Assembly: GCF_000428825.1 (NCBI RefSeq)
Contig: NZ_AUAR01000001.1
Location: 248,001-312,000 of the forward strand
DNA length: 64,000 nucleotides
Direction: 5' to 3'
Source: Desulfomicrobium escambiense DSM 10707
GTDB lineage: Bacteria > Desulfobacterota > Desulfovibrionia > Desulfovibrionales > Desulfomicrobiaceae
Part shown: positions 51,863 to 61,605 of the stretch, piece by piece
Layout of the letters: every line of letters begins with the position of its first letter
How positions within the stretch are numbered: the stretch's first letter is position 1
Made by a program: the position numbers and the translations under genes
Notes under the pieces: generated by a model
What the model saw: the letters and a program-made list of their open reading frames with translations, nothing else
The model's database searches: none
Told to the model about the DNA's origin: nothing

Positions 51863-53836
51863 CTAAGCCTTGATGAATTCGATGAGGTTGGCGGCAGTGA
51901 AGCCGTACTTCTCCTTCAGCACGCCCGCCGGGGCCGAGGCGCCAAAGTGATCGATACCCCAGACCTTTCCGTCCAGGCCCACGTATTTGTACCAGAGGTC
52001 GGAACGGCCGGCCTCGATGGCCACGCGGCGCGAGACGGAGCGGGGCATGACGGATTCCTTGTACTCGGCGCTCTGCTCGTCGAAGAGCTCCATGCTCGGC
52101 ACCGAGACCACGCGGATCTTCATCTCCGGCAGGGCCTTGGCGGCCTCCACGGCCAGGTGCACCTCGGAGCCCGAGGCCAGCAGGAGGGTTTCGGGGGCTG
52201 CGCCCTCGGGGTCGCGCACCACGTAGGCGCCCTTGGCCACGTGTGCCTCCAGGGGCTGGGGCAGGTCGAGGACCGGCAGGCCCTGACGGGTGTAGACGAG
52301 CACCGACGGGCGGGACTTCTGCTTCAGGGCCACGGCCATGCAGGCCGTGCTCTCGCGGGCGTCGGCCGGGCGCAGGACCAGGAGGTTCGGGATCAGGCGC
52401 AGGGAGCTGACGTGCTCGATAGGCTGGTGGGTCGGGCCGTCCTCGCCGACGAAGAAGGAGTCGTGGGTGAAGACGTGCAGGACGGGCAGGTGCTGCAGGG
52501 CCGACATGCGGATGGCGTTACGTTCATAATCCGAGAAGACCAGGAAGGTCGCGCCGAAGGGAACGATGCCGCCGTGCAGGGCCAGGCCGTTCAGAATGGC
52601 GCCCATGGGGAACTCGCGCACGCCGAAGCAGAGGTTGCGGCCCGTGGGGTTGGTTGTCGCGTTGAAGATGCCGGCGGCGACGCGGAATTTCTCGGTCTGG
52701 TTGGACGGGTCGAGGTCGGCCGAGCCGCCTATGAGGGTCGGCAGCTGCTCCATCATGGCGTTCAGGCTGGCGCCGAAGGCCTTACGCGTGGCCACGCCGG
52801 CGCCTGTCTCGAACTCGGGCCAGGTCAGGCTGCGCTCGCACACGGGCTGCGTGGCGTTCTTCCACTTGTCGGCGAAGGCCGGGTTGGACAGCTTGGCGGC
52901 CAGGGCCTTGTCCCAGGCGGCGCGGCCGGCGGACAGGGCGTCGAAGCGGGAGCGGAAGTGGGCGAGCACGTCGGCGGGCAGGTGGAATTCTTCGTCCGGA
53001 AGGCCGAGCTTGGCCTTGGTGGCCTTGATCTCGGCCTCGGGCAGGGGCGAGCCGTGGGTGGACTCGCTGCCTTCGAGGGTGGCGCAGCCCTTGGCCATGG
53101 TCGTGTGGCCGATGATGATGGTCGGCTTGGTCGTCTGGGCCTGTCCGGCCAGGATGGCCTGGCGGATGGCCTCGTGGTCGTGGCCGTCGATCTCGATGAC
53201 CTGCCAGTGCATGCTCTCGAAGAGGGCTTTGTAATCGACGTTGTCCACGCGGCAGGTCGGGCCGGCCAACTGGATCTTGTTGCTGTCGTAGTAGGCAATG
53301 AGCTTGCCCAGGCCCCACTGGCCGAAAAGGGCGGCGCTGCCGAGGAAGATCGGTTCCTGCACGTCGCCGTCGGAGACCAGGACGTAGGTGTGGTGTCCGG
53401 CGGTCTCGGCGTCGAGGTAGGAACGCAGGAAGGTCTCGGCCACGGCCATGCCGCCGGCCATGGCGAAGCCCTGGCCCAGGGGGCCGGTGGTGGCCTCGAC
53501 GCCGTCGGTCATGTCGTGCTCGGGGTGGCCCGGCGTCTTGCTGCCGAACTGGCGGAAGGCCTTCAGGTCATCGACGCTCAGGATGCCGCGCAGGGTCAGC
53601 AGGGCGTAGAGCAGGGCTGACTCGTGGCCGGCCGAGAGGACGAAACGGTCGCGGTTGAACCATTTGGCGTCCTTGGGGTCGAAATTGAGGAATTCCTTGA
53701 AGAGGACGTATGCGTAATCCGCCGAAGACATGGCCCCGCCGGGGTGGCCGGAGTTGGACGCGTGGACCGTGTCCATGATCAGGCCCTTGATGACGTTGAC
53801 GGACTTGAGATCGATCTGTGAAGCGTTGGTGGTCAT
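51863..53836 (-). CDS. tkt: Transketolase
   Basis: A 657-residue thiamine diphosphate enzyme of the non-oxidative pentose phosphate pathway. HASNSGHPGGAMSSADYAYVLF opens the cofactor domain; VLVSDGDVQEP is the GDG motif, and DSFFVGEDGPTHQP is a conserved active-site block. Length is usual for the family. It lies between rpiB and glpX, 34 nt after rpiB. Confidence 0.96.
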   Translation of the reverse strand: MTTNASQIDLKSVNVIKGLIMDTVHASNSGHPGGAMSSADYAYVLFKEFLNFDPKDAKWFNRDRFVLSAGHESALLYALLTLRGILSVDDLKAFRQFGSKTPGHPEHDMTDGVEATTGPLGQGFAMAGGMAVAETFLRSYLDAETAGHHTYVLVSDGDVQEPIFLGSAALFGQWGLGKLIAYYDSNKIQLAGPTCRVDNVDYKALFESMHWQVIEIDGHDHEAIRQAILAGQAQTTKPTIIIGHTTMAKGCATLEGSESTHGSPLPEAEIKATKAKLGLPDEEFHLPADVLAHFRSRFDALSAGRAAWDKALAAKLSNPAFADKWKNATQPVCERSLTWPEFETGAGVATRKAFGASLNAMMEQLPTLIGGSADLDPSNQTEKFRVAAGIFNATTNPTGRNLCFGVREFPMGAILNGLALHGGIVPFGATFLVFSDYERNAIRMSALQHLPVLHVFTHDSFFVGEDGPTHQPIEHVSSLRLIPNLLVLRPADARESTACMAVALKQKSRPSVLVYTRQGLPVLDLPQPLEAHVAKGAYVVRDPEGAAPETLLLASGSEVHLAVEAAKALPEMKIRVVSVPSMELFDEQSAEYKESVMPRSVSRRVAIEAGRSDLWYKYVGLDGKVWGIDHFGASAPAGVLKEKYGFTAANLIEFIKA

Positions 53837-53870
53837 GGTGTTTCCCGTGATATTCTCAAAAAATGCGCGG

Positions 53871-54308
53871 TTAGGGTTGATGTGGGGAGTCGATGAGGTC
53901 CACGCGGCGCTGGTGGCGGCCGCCCTCGAAATCCGTGGCCAGGAAGGCGTCGGTAATGGCCTTGGCCAGGTCCACGCCGATGATGCGCTCGCCCATGCAC
54001 AGGACGTTGGCGTCGTTGTGCATGCGGCTCATGCGCGCCATGTACTCGTTGGCGCACAGGGCGGCGCGGATGCCGGAGAAGCGGTTGGCGGCCATGGACA
54101 CGCCGATGCCCGAGCCGCAGATGAGGATGCCCAGGGCCTGGCGGTTCAGGACCTCGCGGGCCAGACTGCCCGCGATGAGCGGGTAGTCGCAGCTGTCGAG
54201 GGAATGGGTGCCGACGTCCACGGCCTGGCAGCGGTCCTTCAAGTGTTCCATGAGGATGTTCTTGAGGCCGAAGCCGGCGTGGTCGGAACCGAAGACGATG
54301 GTGCGCAT
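53871..54308 (-). CDS. rpiB: Ribose-5-phosphate isomerase B
   Basis: A 145-residue isomerase. GSDHAGFGLK at the N-terminus and ILICGSGIGVSMAANR, with the catalytic Cys, are RpiB signatures; MHNDANVLCMGER is also conserved. It interconverts ribose 5-phosphate and ribulose 5-phosphate and feeds the adjacent transketolase. The gap to the upstream small gene is 1 nt. Confidence 0.96.
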   Translation of the reverse strand: MRTIVFGSDHAGFGLKNILMEHLKDRCQAVDVGTHSLDSCDYPLIAGSLAREVLNRQALGILICGSGIGVSMAANRFSGIRAALCANEYMARMSRMHNDANVLCMGERIIGVDLAKAITDAFLATDFEGGRHQRRVDLIDSPHQP

Positions 54309-54309
54309 G

Positions 54310-54627
54310 CTACTTGCCCTCTCCGCTGCGGCCCCTGATGTATTCCGTCCGGGTCGCTTCCAGGTCCTTTTCCAGGTGCGCCAGTTCCTCGCGCAGGAAG
54401 GCGACCTGCTTCAGGGTCAGGTCGTTGTCGCTGGTCTTGGGGTCGAAGGCTTCGCCCTTGGCCTGGCTTTCGGCGAAGCTCTTGCCCAGGTTCTGATATT
54501 CCTCGGCCAGGCGCTTCTCCATCTGCCGGATTTCCCAACGCCTGAAGCCCCTGATGAAGACCCATTTGGTCTCGCTGAAGAGGAGCCTGAATCCGGTGGT
54601 GACGGGTTTGACGATATCTGCGAGCAT
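54310..54627 (-). CDS. Hypothetical small coiled-coil protein
   Basis: A 105-residue protein with a hydrophobic stretch near residues 10-25 (TTGFRLLFSETKWVFI) and a long charged helix. No named family is recognised. ATG at 54627 follows GGAGGGAG. It lies between the LolB-like lipoprotein gene and rpiB and is probably cotranscribed with both. Confidence 0.75.
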   Translation of the reverse strand: MLADIVKPVTTGFRLLFSETKWVFIRGFRRWEIRQMEKRLAEEYQNLGKSFAESQAKGEAFDPKTSDNDLTLKQVAFLREELAHLEKDLEATRTEYIRGRSGEGK

Positions 54628-54647
54628 GCACTCCCTCCGATGTTTGA

Positions 54648-55445
54648 TCAGTTGTACTGGGGTTTGGTCGTGATGCGCATCCACTGCACATCCTGGGGCA
54701 GGGTCAGGTCCAGGTCCGTGGAGCGCCAGTCACCGCCGGGCTCCAGGGATTTGACCCGGAGCACGGCCTTGCCGTCCCTGGGGGAAGAAAAGGTGTACCT
54801 GTCGTAGAGCTGGCGGTCGGGGAAGGCCGGCGAGGAGTAGGGCTTTTCGCAGGTCAGGGTCCAGCCTCCGCGGCCCGTGAGTTCGAGGGTCTGCAGGTCC
54901 TCGGAGGCGATCATGCGGACCACCGCCCCTTGGGCGAAGGTGAAGCTGATGCGGCCGTCCCGGGTGCCCTGCACGCCGGAGTATTCGCCGCCGAGAACCG
55001 GAGCCAGATCGCCGGTCAGGAGGCTGCCGATCTGCTTGGCGTTGAAGGGCACGGGGATCTCGAAGAGCCTGAGGCCGGCCTGGGCGCTTGGGTGGTGGTA
55101 GGCCTTGTTCTCCGAGGGGATGTAGGCCAGCCAGAGTTCCGGGGTCTCGCGGATCATGGCCACGGAGGCGCCGGTGCCCGAGGCGAGGTCGAGCCGCACG
55201 AGGCTGGCGGCGTAGCCCCAGAGCTGGCCGACCAGCCTGCCGTTGCGCTGCGGGGTCTCGATCTGCAGGGAGAAGCGGGCCGTGACGCGGTCGGTCTCCG
55301 AGGTGAGGGGGCGCAGGACGGACCAGACGCGGGATACGGCCTCGGGGTCGCGGACCGGGATCTGCGGAGCGCAGCCGATCATGAAGGAAAGGAACAGGGC
55401 GGCCAGAAGGGGTGTCAGCGTTTTCGGCATTTTTGTATGTGTCAT
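54648..55445 (-). CDS. LolB-like outer membrane lipoprotein
   Basis: A 265-residue lipoprotein with lipobox FMIGC. The body has the beta-rich pattern of LolB-type folds (TARFSLQIETPQRNGRLVGQLWGYAASLVRLDL and KAYHHPSAQ). It may bind lipid or lipoprotein at the outer membrane. The ATG at 55445 overlaps the TPR gene stop (ATGA). Assignment to LolB is by pattern only. Confidence 0.7.
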   Translation of the reverse strand: MTHTKMPKTLTPLLAALFLSFMIGCAPQIPVRDPEAVSRVWSVLRPLTSETDRVTARFSLQIETPQRNGRLVGQLWGYAASLVRLDLASGTGASVAMIRETPELWLAYIPSENKAYHHPSAQAGLRLFEIPVPFNAKQIGSLLTGDLAPVLGGEYSGVQGTRDGRISFTFAQGAVVRMIASEDLQTLELTGRGGWTLTCEKPYSSPAFPDRQLYDRYTFSSPRDGKAVLRVKSLEPGGDWRSTDLDLTLPQDVQWMRITTKPQYN

Positions 55446-57160
55446 CGTGTCCGGCCGGTTTCATTGAGTTTTGCGCGCACGGCCTCGGCGTTGTCACCGT
55501 TCAGCTCCAGGGAGCGGGAATAGCCCTTGCGGGCCTCGGCCGTGTAGTTCAGCGCGCGGGCGATGTCTCCGTAGTGTTCCCAGATGACCGGGTCCGAGTC
55601 CACCAGCTCCACGGCGCGCTTGATTTCCGCCCAAGCCAGACGCAATTTCTTCTGCTTGAAATAGACCCAGGCCAGGGAGTCGACGAAATAGCCGTTGTCC
55701 GGCTTGACCTGCAGGGCGCCCTGGACGAGCAGCAGGGCCCGGTCCAGGTCCCGTTCCTGCTCGGCCAGGCTGTAGCCCAGAAAGTTCAGGGCGTCGGCGT
55801 GTTCCGGGTCCTTGGCGATGACCCGCTCCATGATGGCCATGGCCTGCGCCCGGTCGCCCATGCGGTCGTGGACGAGGCCCGTGCGGTAGAGGATGGTCAG
55901 GTTGTCGGGCCACTGCTTTGCGGCCAGGCTCAGCACGTCCAGGGCCTGCTCGAACTCGTTCTCCCGTTCATGCAGCTCGGCCATGACGATGCGGAATTCG
56001 GGCTGTTTGGGGAAAAGGCCGATGGCCGTTTGGCAGAGCTGCCGGGCGCCGTCCTTGTCACCTCCGTGGTAGAGGAGGTGGATGCGGAAGATCAGGCTGC
56101 GCTCGTAGTGCGGGTGGTTGACCGGGATGGTCTCCAGGTATTTCATGGCCTTTTCGGGATTGTCCCGCCCTTCGTATTCGAGGATGGCCAGGTAGAAGAG
56201 GGCGTTTTCCGGGATGGGCCGCTGCTGGGCCAGAGGGTCGAGGAGCTGGGCCGCGTGGTCGTAGAAGGCCAGGTTCAGGAACAGGTTGGCCGCCTCCAGG
56301 GTCAGTGGCAGATCGTCGCTGAATTGCTGGACCAGGGCCAGGGACTTGTCGGGGTTGTTGAGCTTGAGGTTCAGGTCCACCAGACGGAAGACGATCTGCT
56401 GGTTCTCGATGCCGGCGTCGAAGAGTTGCGAAAAGACGCGCTCGGCATCGACGTAGTTCTTCTGGGCCTCGTAGGTCAGACCCATCTCGATCCAGGCGTC
56501 GTAATATTCGGGGTCGGCGGCCACGGACTGCTGGTAGGCGGCGATGGCCTTGTCGTAGAGTCCCAGCCCGAAATATCCCTTGCCGAGGAGAAAATCCGTG
56601 GTCGGCGTGACCTTGTCCACGGGGATGGCCGACAGGCGGTCGACGGCTTCGCCGTAATTCCCCTGCTCCATGCGGTACGCGGCGGCCTCGTGGGCGAGGT
56701 CGAGGAGTTCCGGGTGCTTCTTGCGGTAGTCGTCGAGGACGAGGACTGCGTCGTCGTACCGGCCCTGGGCGGCGTAGGTCTTGGCCAGGGTGCTGAGCAG
56801 AAGCTCGGATTCGGGGTATTTGTCCAGACCCTGGCGCAGGAGCAGCAGGGCGTCCGCGAAGCGCGAGGCGCGCCAGTAGAGGTTGCCCAGGTCGATGTAG
56901 AGTTCCGGGGTCGGTTCGATGGCCACAGCCTTTTCCAGGGCCTGGATGGCTTCATCGGGCCTCTGCTCCTGGAGCAGCTCGCGTGCGGCGAGATAGGAAT
57001 AGATGGCCTCGGCTTCGGCCGACGGAGTTGGTCTGGAAGGCTGGGAGGGGGCCTCCGCCGACTGAGCGCGGGAGTCCGGCGCCGCCGGACGGGCAGCGCA
57101 CCCGAGCAGGGAGGCCAGGAGGACCGGGAGCAGAAAACGTATGGCACGGGTGATGATCAT
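55442..57160 (-). CDS. TPR-repeat lipoprotein
   Basis: A 572-residue lipoprotein (lipobox SLLGC) with about ten or more tetratricopeptide repeats from residue 50 to the end, for example LYIDLGNLYWRASRFADALLLLRQGL and ADALNFLGYSLAEQ. TPR lipoproteins act as scaffolds in envelope assembly. It overlaps the HD gene stop and the LolB-like start by 4 nt each, so all three are translationally coupled. Confidence 0.88.
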   Translation of the reverse strand: MIITRAIRFLLPVLLASLLGCAARPAAPDSRAQSAEAPSQPSRPTPSAEAEAIYSYLAARELLQEQRPDEAIQALEKAVAIEPTPELYIDLGNLYWRASRFADALLLLRQGLDKYPESELLLSTLAKTYAAQGRYDDAVLVLDDYRKKHPELLDLAHEAAAYRMEQGNYGEAVDRLSAIPVDKVTPTTDFLLGKGYFGLGLYDKAIAAYQQSVAADPEYYDAWIEMGLTYEAQKNYVDAERVFSQLFDAGIENQQIVFRLVDLNLKLNNPDKSLALVQQFSDDLPLTLEAANLFLNLAFYDHAAQLLDPLAQQRPIPENALFYLAILEYEGRDNPEKAMKYLETIPVNHPHYERSLIFRIHLLYHGGDKDGARQLCQTAIGLFPKQPEFRIVMAELHERENEFEQALDVLSLAAKQWPDNLTILYRTGLVHDRMGDRAQAMAIMERVIAKDPEHADALNFLGYSLAEQERDLDRALLLVQGALQVKPDNGYFVDSLAWVYFKQKKLRLAWAEIKRAVELVDSDPVIWEHYGDIARALNYTAEARKGYSRSLELNGDNAEAVRAKLNETGRTR

Positions 57161-57930
57161 GGAATGAGGCGTCCGGAACAGTCATTTTTCTGGCAAAATG
57201 TCTGTATTATCAGATAGATTTTTCTGCCCATGTTCAGGCCGAGCTCGATGAACTCCGGCCCGTAGATCTTGCCTGCCGGGGTTCGGAACGTGTTCTGCAC
57301 CGCCGCGACCATTTCGAGGCCGGCCGGGAACTTGTTCAGGATCTGCTCCAGGGTCCATTCCTGATAGTTGCAGATCTCCCAGAGGGTGGTCATGAAATTG
57401 TCAGGCCCCCAGCGGAATTTGTCCGCGTCGTAGAGGGCGTCGGCCAGGAGCTGTGTTCGGTCGTGGCCGAAATCCATGGGGGGGGAGAAGGCTTCGTGGC
57501 AGCGCACTGCCGAGGCGATCATCTGCTTCTCGTCGTCGGAAAGCGGATAGTCGCGCAGAATCATCAGGGACAGCTCAGCGCCCCGCGAGGCGTGCTCGCC
57601 CTCCAGCCGGCAGGTGTCGTGCAGCAGGCCCGAGAGCATGGCCATGAGGGCCAGCCGCCTGGCCGCGTCGAAACCCAGGACCTTGGCCTCCCCGAGGACG
57701 AGGGCCGAGGCCTCGATGGCCACTTTCTTGGAGTGCTCGATGCCGTGCCCGAACTCGTCGTTCAGGAAGGGCAGCACGTCTTCGCGGCAGCGCAGGACCA
57801 TGGGGTGGGAGAAGAACGTGTCCCTGGCGGAGGCCAGCTCGGCGCTCATGGCGGTGTAGAAGCTGGGCAGGGATTCGGGCGTGACCGTGGCGCTCTCCTG
57901 CTTGATGCGGCGTAGAATCTCATTCTTCAT
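57157..57930 (-). CDS. HD-domain phosphohydrolase-like protein
   Basis: A 257-residue protein. FGHGIEHSKKVAIEA, LSGLLHDTCRLEGEHASRGAEL and LADALYDADKFRWGPDN give the H...HD...D metal ligands of the HD superfamily. It overlaps the rpoH end by 11 nt and the TPR start by 4 nt. Substrate not known; nucleotide or second-messenger phosphates are typical. Confidence 0.85.
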   Translation of the reverse strand: MKNEILRRIKQESATVTPESLPSFYTAMSAELASARDTFFSHPMVLRCREDVLPFLNDEFGHGIEHSKKVAIEASALVLGEAKVLGFDAARRLALMAMLSGLLHDTCRLEGEHASRGAELSLMILRDYPLSDDEKQMIASAVRCHEAFSPPMDFGHDRTQLLADALYDADKFRWGPDNFMTTLWEICNYQEWTLEQILNKFPAGLEMVAAVQNTFRTPAGKIYGPEFIELGLNMGRKIYLIIQTFCQKNDCSGRLIP

Positions 57931-58951
57931 GTTCGATCCACTCGGCGGAAAAGTCCTGGATGGTGCTGGACATCTGGTTCTTGATCTTCTGCAGGAGCCT
58001 GGCCTCGATCTGGCGCACACGCTCCCTGGTGATGCCGTACTTGTCGCCGATCTCGCGCAGGGTGATGGGCGTGTCGGCCAGAAGGCGCTGCTCCAGGATG
58101 TCGAGCTCCTTCTCGTTCAGCCCGTCCCGGATGGCCTCGATGTTGTCGTGGATGAGCACGCTGATCTCGTCGGCGGCCATCCTCTCCTCGATCCCGGCCT
58201 CCAGGGCGGGGATGAAGTCCATGGGCGTGAAGCTCGAGTCGTCGCCGATCTTCATGTCCAGGGACACGTCGTGCTGGCCCAGACGCTGGCCCATCTCCAC
58301 GATGTCGGCCTCGGAAACTTGCAGGTTGTCGGCCAGGGTCGAGGTGCTCGGGTCGAAGCCCTGGGCCTGCAGGCGCTGGCGCTCCTTGCCCAGGTTGTAG
58401 AACAGCTTGCGCTGGGCTTGCGTCGTGCCGATCTTGACCATGCGCCAGTTGTCCATGATGAACTTGAGGATGTAGGCCTTGATCCAGAAGGACGCATAAT
58501 AGGAGAACTTGATGCCCTTGTCGGGGTCGAACTTCTGGACCGCCTTCATGAGCCCCACGTTGCCCTCCTGGATGAGGTCCAGGACATTCTTCATCCAACG
58601 CCGCTGGAAGTCCATGGCGATCTTGACCACCAGCCGCAGGTTGGAGGTGATGAGGATGAAGGCCGCCTGATCCTCCTTCTCGTCGCGGTAGCGGCGCGCG
58701 AGGTCGAACTCCTCGTCGGGCTCCAGGGCCCTGAATTTTTTGATCTCCTGGAGATAGATGTGCAGCGGGTCGAGGGTGGCCACCTCGCGCCGGGCAGGCG
58801 CGGCCAGCACCAGCGGCCCGGCGGTCAACGGGGGCGTGTCTTCGAGCCCGTCGTCGCCGTCATCCTCGTCGATGTCTTCGATGACCTCGACGGGTTCCGC
58901 TTCGAACTCCTCGTCCAGGGTTTCGTCTTCGAGTGGCTGTTTGAACTTCAT
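57920..58951 (-). CDS. rpoH: RNA polymerase sigma factor RpoH-type (sigma-32)
   Basis: A 343-residue sigma factor. An acidic N-terminal extension (about 1-45) precedes region 2 (LITSNLRLVVKIAMDFQ, DLIQEGNVGLMKAVQKFD, SYYASFWIKAYILKF) and region 4 (ITLREIGDKYGITRERVRQIEARLL). The region 2 pattern with KAYIL resembles heat-shock sigma factors of Deltaproteobacteria more than RpoD. First gene of the leftward run to glpX. Assignment to RpoH rather than another group 3 factor is fairly secure. Confidence 0.88.
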   Translation of the reverse strand: MKFKQPLEDETLDEEFEAEPVEVIEDIDEDDGDDGLEDTPPLTAGPLVLAAPARREVATLDPLHIYLQEIKKFRALEPDEEFDLARRYRDEKEDQAAFILITSNLRLVVKIAMDFQRRWMKNVLDLIQEGNVGLMKAVQKFDPDKGIKFSYYASFWIKAYILKFIMDNWRMVKIGTTQAQRKLFYNLGKERQRLQAQGFDPSTSTLADNLQVSEADIVEMGQRLGQHDVSLDMKIGDDSSFTPMDFIPALEAGIEERMAADEISVLIHDNIEAIRDGLNEKELDILEQRLLADTPITLREIGDKYGITRERVRQIEARLLQKIKNQMSSTIQDFSAEWIEHEE

Positions 58952-59166
58952 GATGGTGCGCGTTTGGGGGCGATCCTTAGGCGTCTGAGGCCGAAAATGA
59001 GGAGAAAACCGGTATCCGGGGGGACGCTTCGAGTACGAGGGGGCGCCGAATCACTCCGCTATTTCAAAGTCTGCAATCATAGAGTTTTTGTTTGTCCTTT
59101 TCAATGATTTTCAGTAGGGCACTTCGTTCAAACCGGTGCCGACACGGCCGTGACGTGAGGTGTACA

Positions 59167-61578
59167 ATGCGCGATTTTCGCCGTTCCCTGAAGGACGGAA
59201 ACATACTGATCTTCGACGGAGGCATGGGCAGCCTGCTGCAGCGCCGGGGGCTGAAACCAGGTCAGTCCCCCGAGGAGTTCGGCATGGCCCGGCCCGAGGT
59301 CGTTGCGGCCATCCACGCCGAATACGCCCATGCCGGCGCCCATGTCGTAACCACCAACACCTTCGGCGCGACCCGCCACAAGCTTCCCGCGGGCCTCGAC
59401 GTCTTCGAAGTCAATGAGACCATGGCCCGGGCCGCGCGTCAAGCCGTGGGCGAGGGCGTTTTCGTGGCCGGCAGCGTGGGCCCCACGGGCAAGATGGTCG
59501 AACCCCTGGGCGACATCACTTTCCGAGGGCTCGTCGAAATTTTCAAAGAGCAGATCCGCGGCCTCGTGGCCGGCGGCGTCGACCTGATCCTGGCCGAGAC
59601 TCAGTTCGACCTGGCCGAGGCCCGCGCCGTGGTCGTGGCCGCGCGCGAGGTCTGCGACCTGCCCGTGGGCGTCAGCATGACCTTCGAGGGCGGCGTCAGC
59701 CTGACCGGCACCAGCCCCGAGGTCTTTGCCCGGACCATGGAGAACATGGGCGTGGACCTCATCGGCTCCAACTGCAGCGCCGGCCCCGAGGAACTCATCC
59801 TGGTGGCGCGCGCTATCCTCGCTTCCTGCTCCGCGCCCGTGCTCATCGAACCCAACGCCGGACTGCCCGAGCTTGTCGACGGCGCCACGGTCTTCCGCCT
59901 GCCCCCGGACCCCTTCGCCGCCACGGTCTCCACTCTGGCCGCCGACGGAGTGGCCTGCCTGGGCGGGTGCTGCGGCACCACGCCCGAGCACATCAGGGCC
60001 CTGTTTGCCCTGTGCGGCGACCGGCCCGTGGCGCGTCCGGCCTTCGAGGACCGGCCCTGCCTGACGGTCACCTCGCGTTCGGTGGCCGTGGACTTCGGTT
60101 TCGACCGCCCCTGCCGCATCATCGGCGAGCGCATCAACCCCACGGGCAAGGCCGAGCTTGCGGCTCAGCTGCAACGGCTTGAAACCCGCCAGGTCCTGAC
60201 CTTCGCCGAGGAGCAGATCGTCGCCGGCGCCGACCTGCTGGACGTCAACGTCGGTGCGCCCATGGTCGACGAGACCCGCATGCTGCCCCTGGCCGTGCGG
60301 GCCCTGACCAGCGCCCACGCCGCGCCCCTGTGCCTGGATTCGAGCAACCCCGACGCCATCCGCGCCGCCCTGGAGGCCTACCCCGGCTCGGCCCTGGTCA
60401 ACTCCATCAGCGGCGAGGCCGAGCGCATGGAGACCCTCGGCCCCCTGTGCCGCGACTACGGCGCGCCCTTCATCCTCCTGCCCCTCAAGGGCCGCAAGCT
60501 GCCCGTCACGGCCTCCGAGCGTCTGGCCATCATCGAGGAACTCCTGGCCAAGGCCGAGGAACTGCGCATCCCGCGCCGCCTCATCCTGGTCGACGCCCTG
60601 GCTCTGACCGTGTCCTCCAAGCCCGAGGCCGCCAAGGCCTGCCTGGAGGTCATCCGCCACTGCCGCGAGCGCTGGGGCCTGGGCTCGACCATGGGCCTGT
60701 CCAACATTTCCTTCGGCCTGCCGGCCCGCGACCTCATCAACTCCACCTTCCTGGCCATGGCCATGGGCGCGGGCATGACCTCGTTCATCGCCAACCCCAA
60801 CACCGCACGTCTGCGCGAGAGCCTGGCCGCGGGCGAGGTGCTCCTGGGCCGCGACCGCCAGGCCTCGTCCTTCATCGCCGCCTATTCCGGCTGGACCCCT
60901 GGCGTCTCCGCCGGGCCCGCCGTGGCCGCGACCGCCGAGGAGGAGGGCAGCCCGGTCTTCACGGCCGTCATGAAGGGGCAGAAGGACCGCATCGCCGATC
61001 TCTTGGCCGCGCGCATCGCCGAAGGCGCTGACCCGTTCGCCCTGGTGGACGGCGAGATGATCCCGGCCATTGCCAGGGTCGGCGAAAAGTACGAGAGGAA
61101 GGAATATTTCCTGCCGCAGCTGCTGCTGTGCGCCGAGACCATGCAGACGGGCTTCGACTCTATCCGCCACCTGCTGGTGCGCGAGGGGCAGGAGGCACGC
61201 GACACCGTGGTCATGGCCACCGTCGAGGGCGACATCCACGACATCGGCAAGAACATCGTCTGCCTGATGCTCAGGAATTTCGGCTACAACGTCGTGGATC
61301 TGGGCAAGGATGTCGCCGCCGCCGACATCGTGGCCGCAGCCGTGGAGCACGGCGCGTCCGTCATCGGCCTTTCGGCCCTCATGACCACGACCATGGTGCG
61401 CATGGAGGACACCGTGCGCCTGGTGCGCGAGCGCGGGCTCACGTGCCGGGTCATGGTCGGCGGGGCCGTGGTCACGCGCGCCTACGCCGACATGATCGGC
61501 GCCCACGGCTACGCCGACGACGCCGTGGCCGCGGTACGGGTGGCCACGCAGCTGTGCGCCGAGGTCCGGCAGGGCTGA
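59167..61578 (+). CDS. metH: Cobalamin-dependent methionine synthase MetH, lacking the reactivation domain
   Basis: An 803-residue enzyme. Residues about 1-290 are the homocysteine domain (zinc ligands in GSNCSAGP and LGGCCGTTPEH), about 315-580 the methyltetrahydrofolate domain (IIGERINPTGK), about 620-700 the B12 cap and about 700-803 the B12-binding domain with VEGDIHDIGKNIV (the DxHxxG motif). The C-terminal AdoMet reactivation domain of E. coli MetH is missing, as in many anaerobes, which need a separate reactivase. ATG at 59167 follows GAGG; the frame upstream has no support. Confidence 0.95.
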   Translation: MRDFRRSLKDGNILIFDGGMGSLLQRRGLKPGQSPEEFGMARPEVVAAIHAEYAHAGAHVVTTNTFGATRHKLPAGLDVFEVNETMARAARQAVGEGVFVAGSVGPTGKMVEPLGDITFRGLVEIFKEQIRGLVAGGVDLILAETQFDLAEARAVVVAAREVCDLPVGVSMTFEGGVSLTGTSPEVFARTMENMGVDLIGSNCSAGPEELILVARAILASCSAPVLIEPNAGLPELVDGATVFRLPPDPFAATVSTLAADGVACLGGCCGTTPEHIRALFALCGDRPVARPAFEDRPCLTVTSRSVAVDFGFDRPCRIIGERINPTGKAELAAQLQRLETRQVLTFAEEQIVAGADLLDVNVGAPMVDETRMLPLAVRALTSAHAAPLCLDSSNPDAIRAALEAYPGSALVNSISGEAERMETLGPLCRDYGAPFILLPLKGRKLPVTASERLAIIEELLAKAEELRIPRRLILVDALALTVSSKPEAAKACLEVIRHCRERWGLGSTMGLSNISFGLPARDLINSTFLAMAMGAGMTSFIANPNTARLRESLAAGEVLLGRDRQASSFIAAYSGWTPGVSAGPAVAATAEEEGSPVFTAVMKGQKDRIADLLAARIAEGADPFALVDGEMIPAIARVGEKYERKEYFLPQLLLCAETMQTGFDSIRHLLVREGQEARDTVVMATVEGDIHDIGKNIVCLMLRNFGYNVVDLGKDVAAADIVAAAVEHGASVIGLSALMTTTMVRMEDTVRLVRERGLTCRVMVGGAVVTRAYADMIGAHGYADDAVAAVRVATQLCAEVRQG

Positions 61579-61605
61579 CATCACTTCGACATTACGGGAT
61601 CGTAC

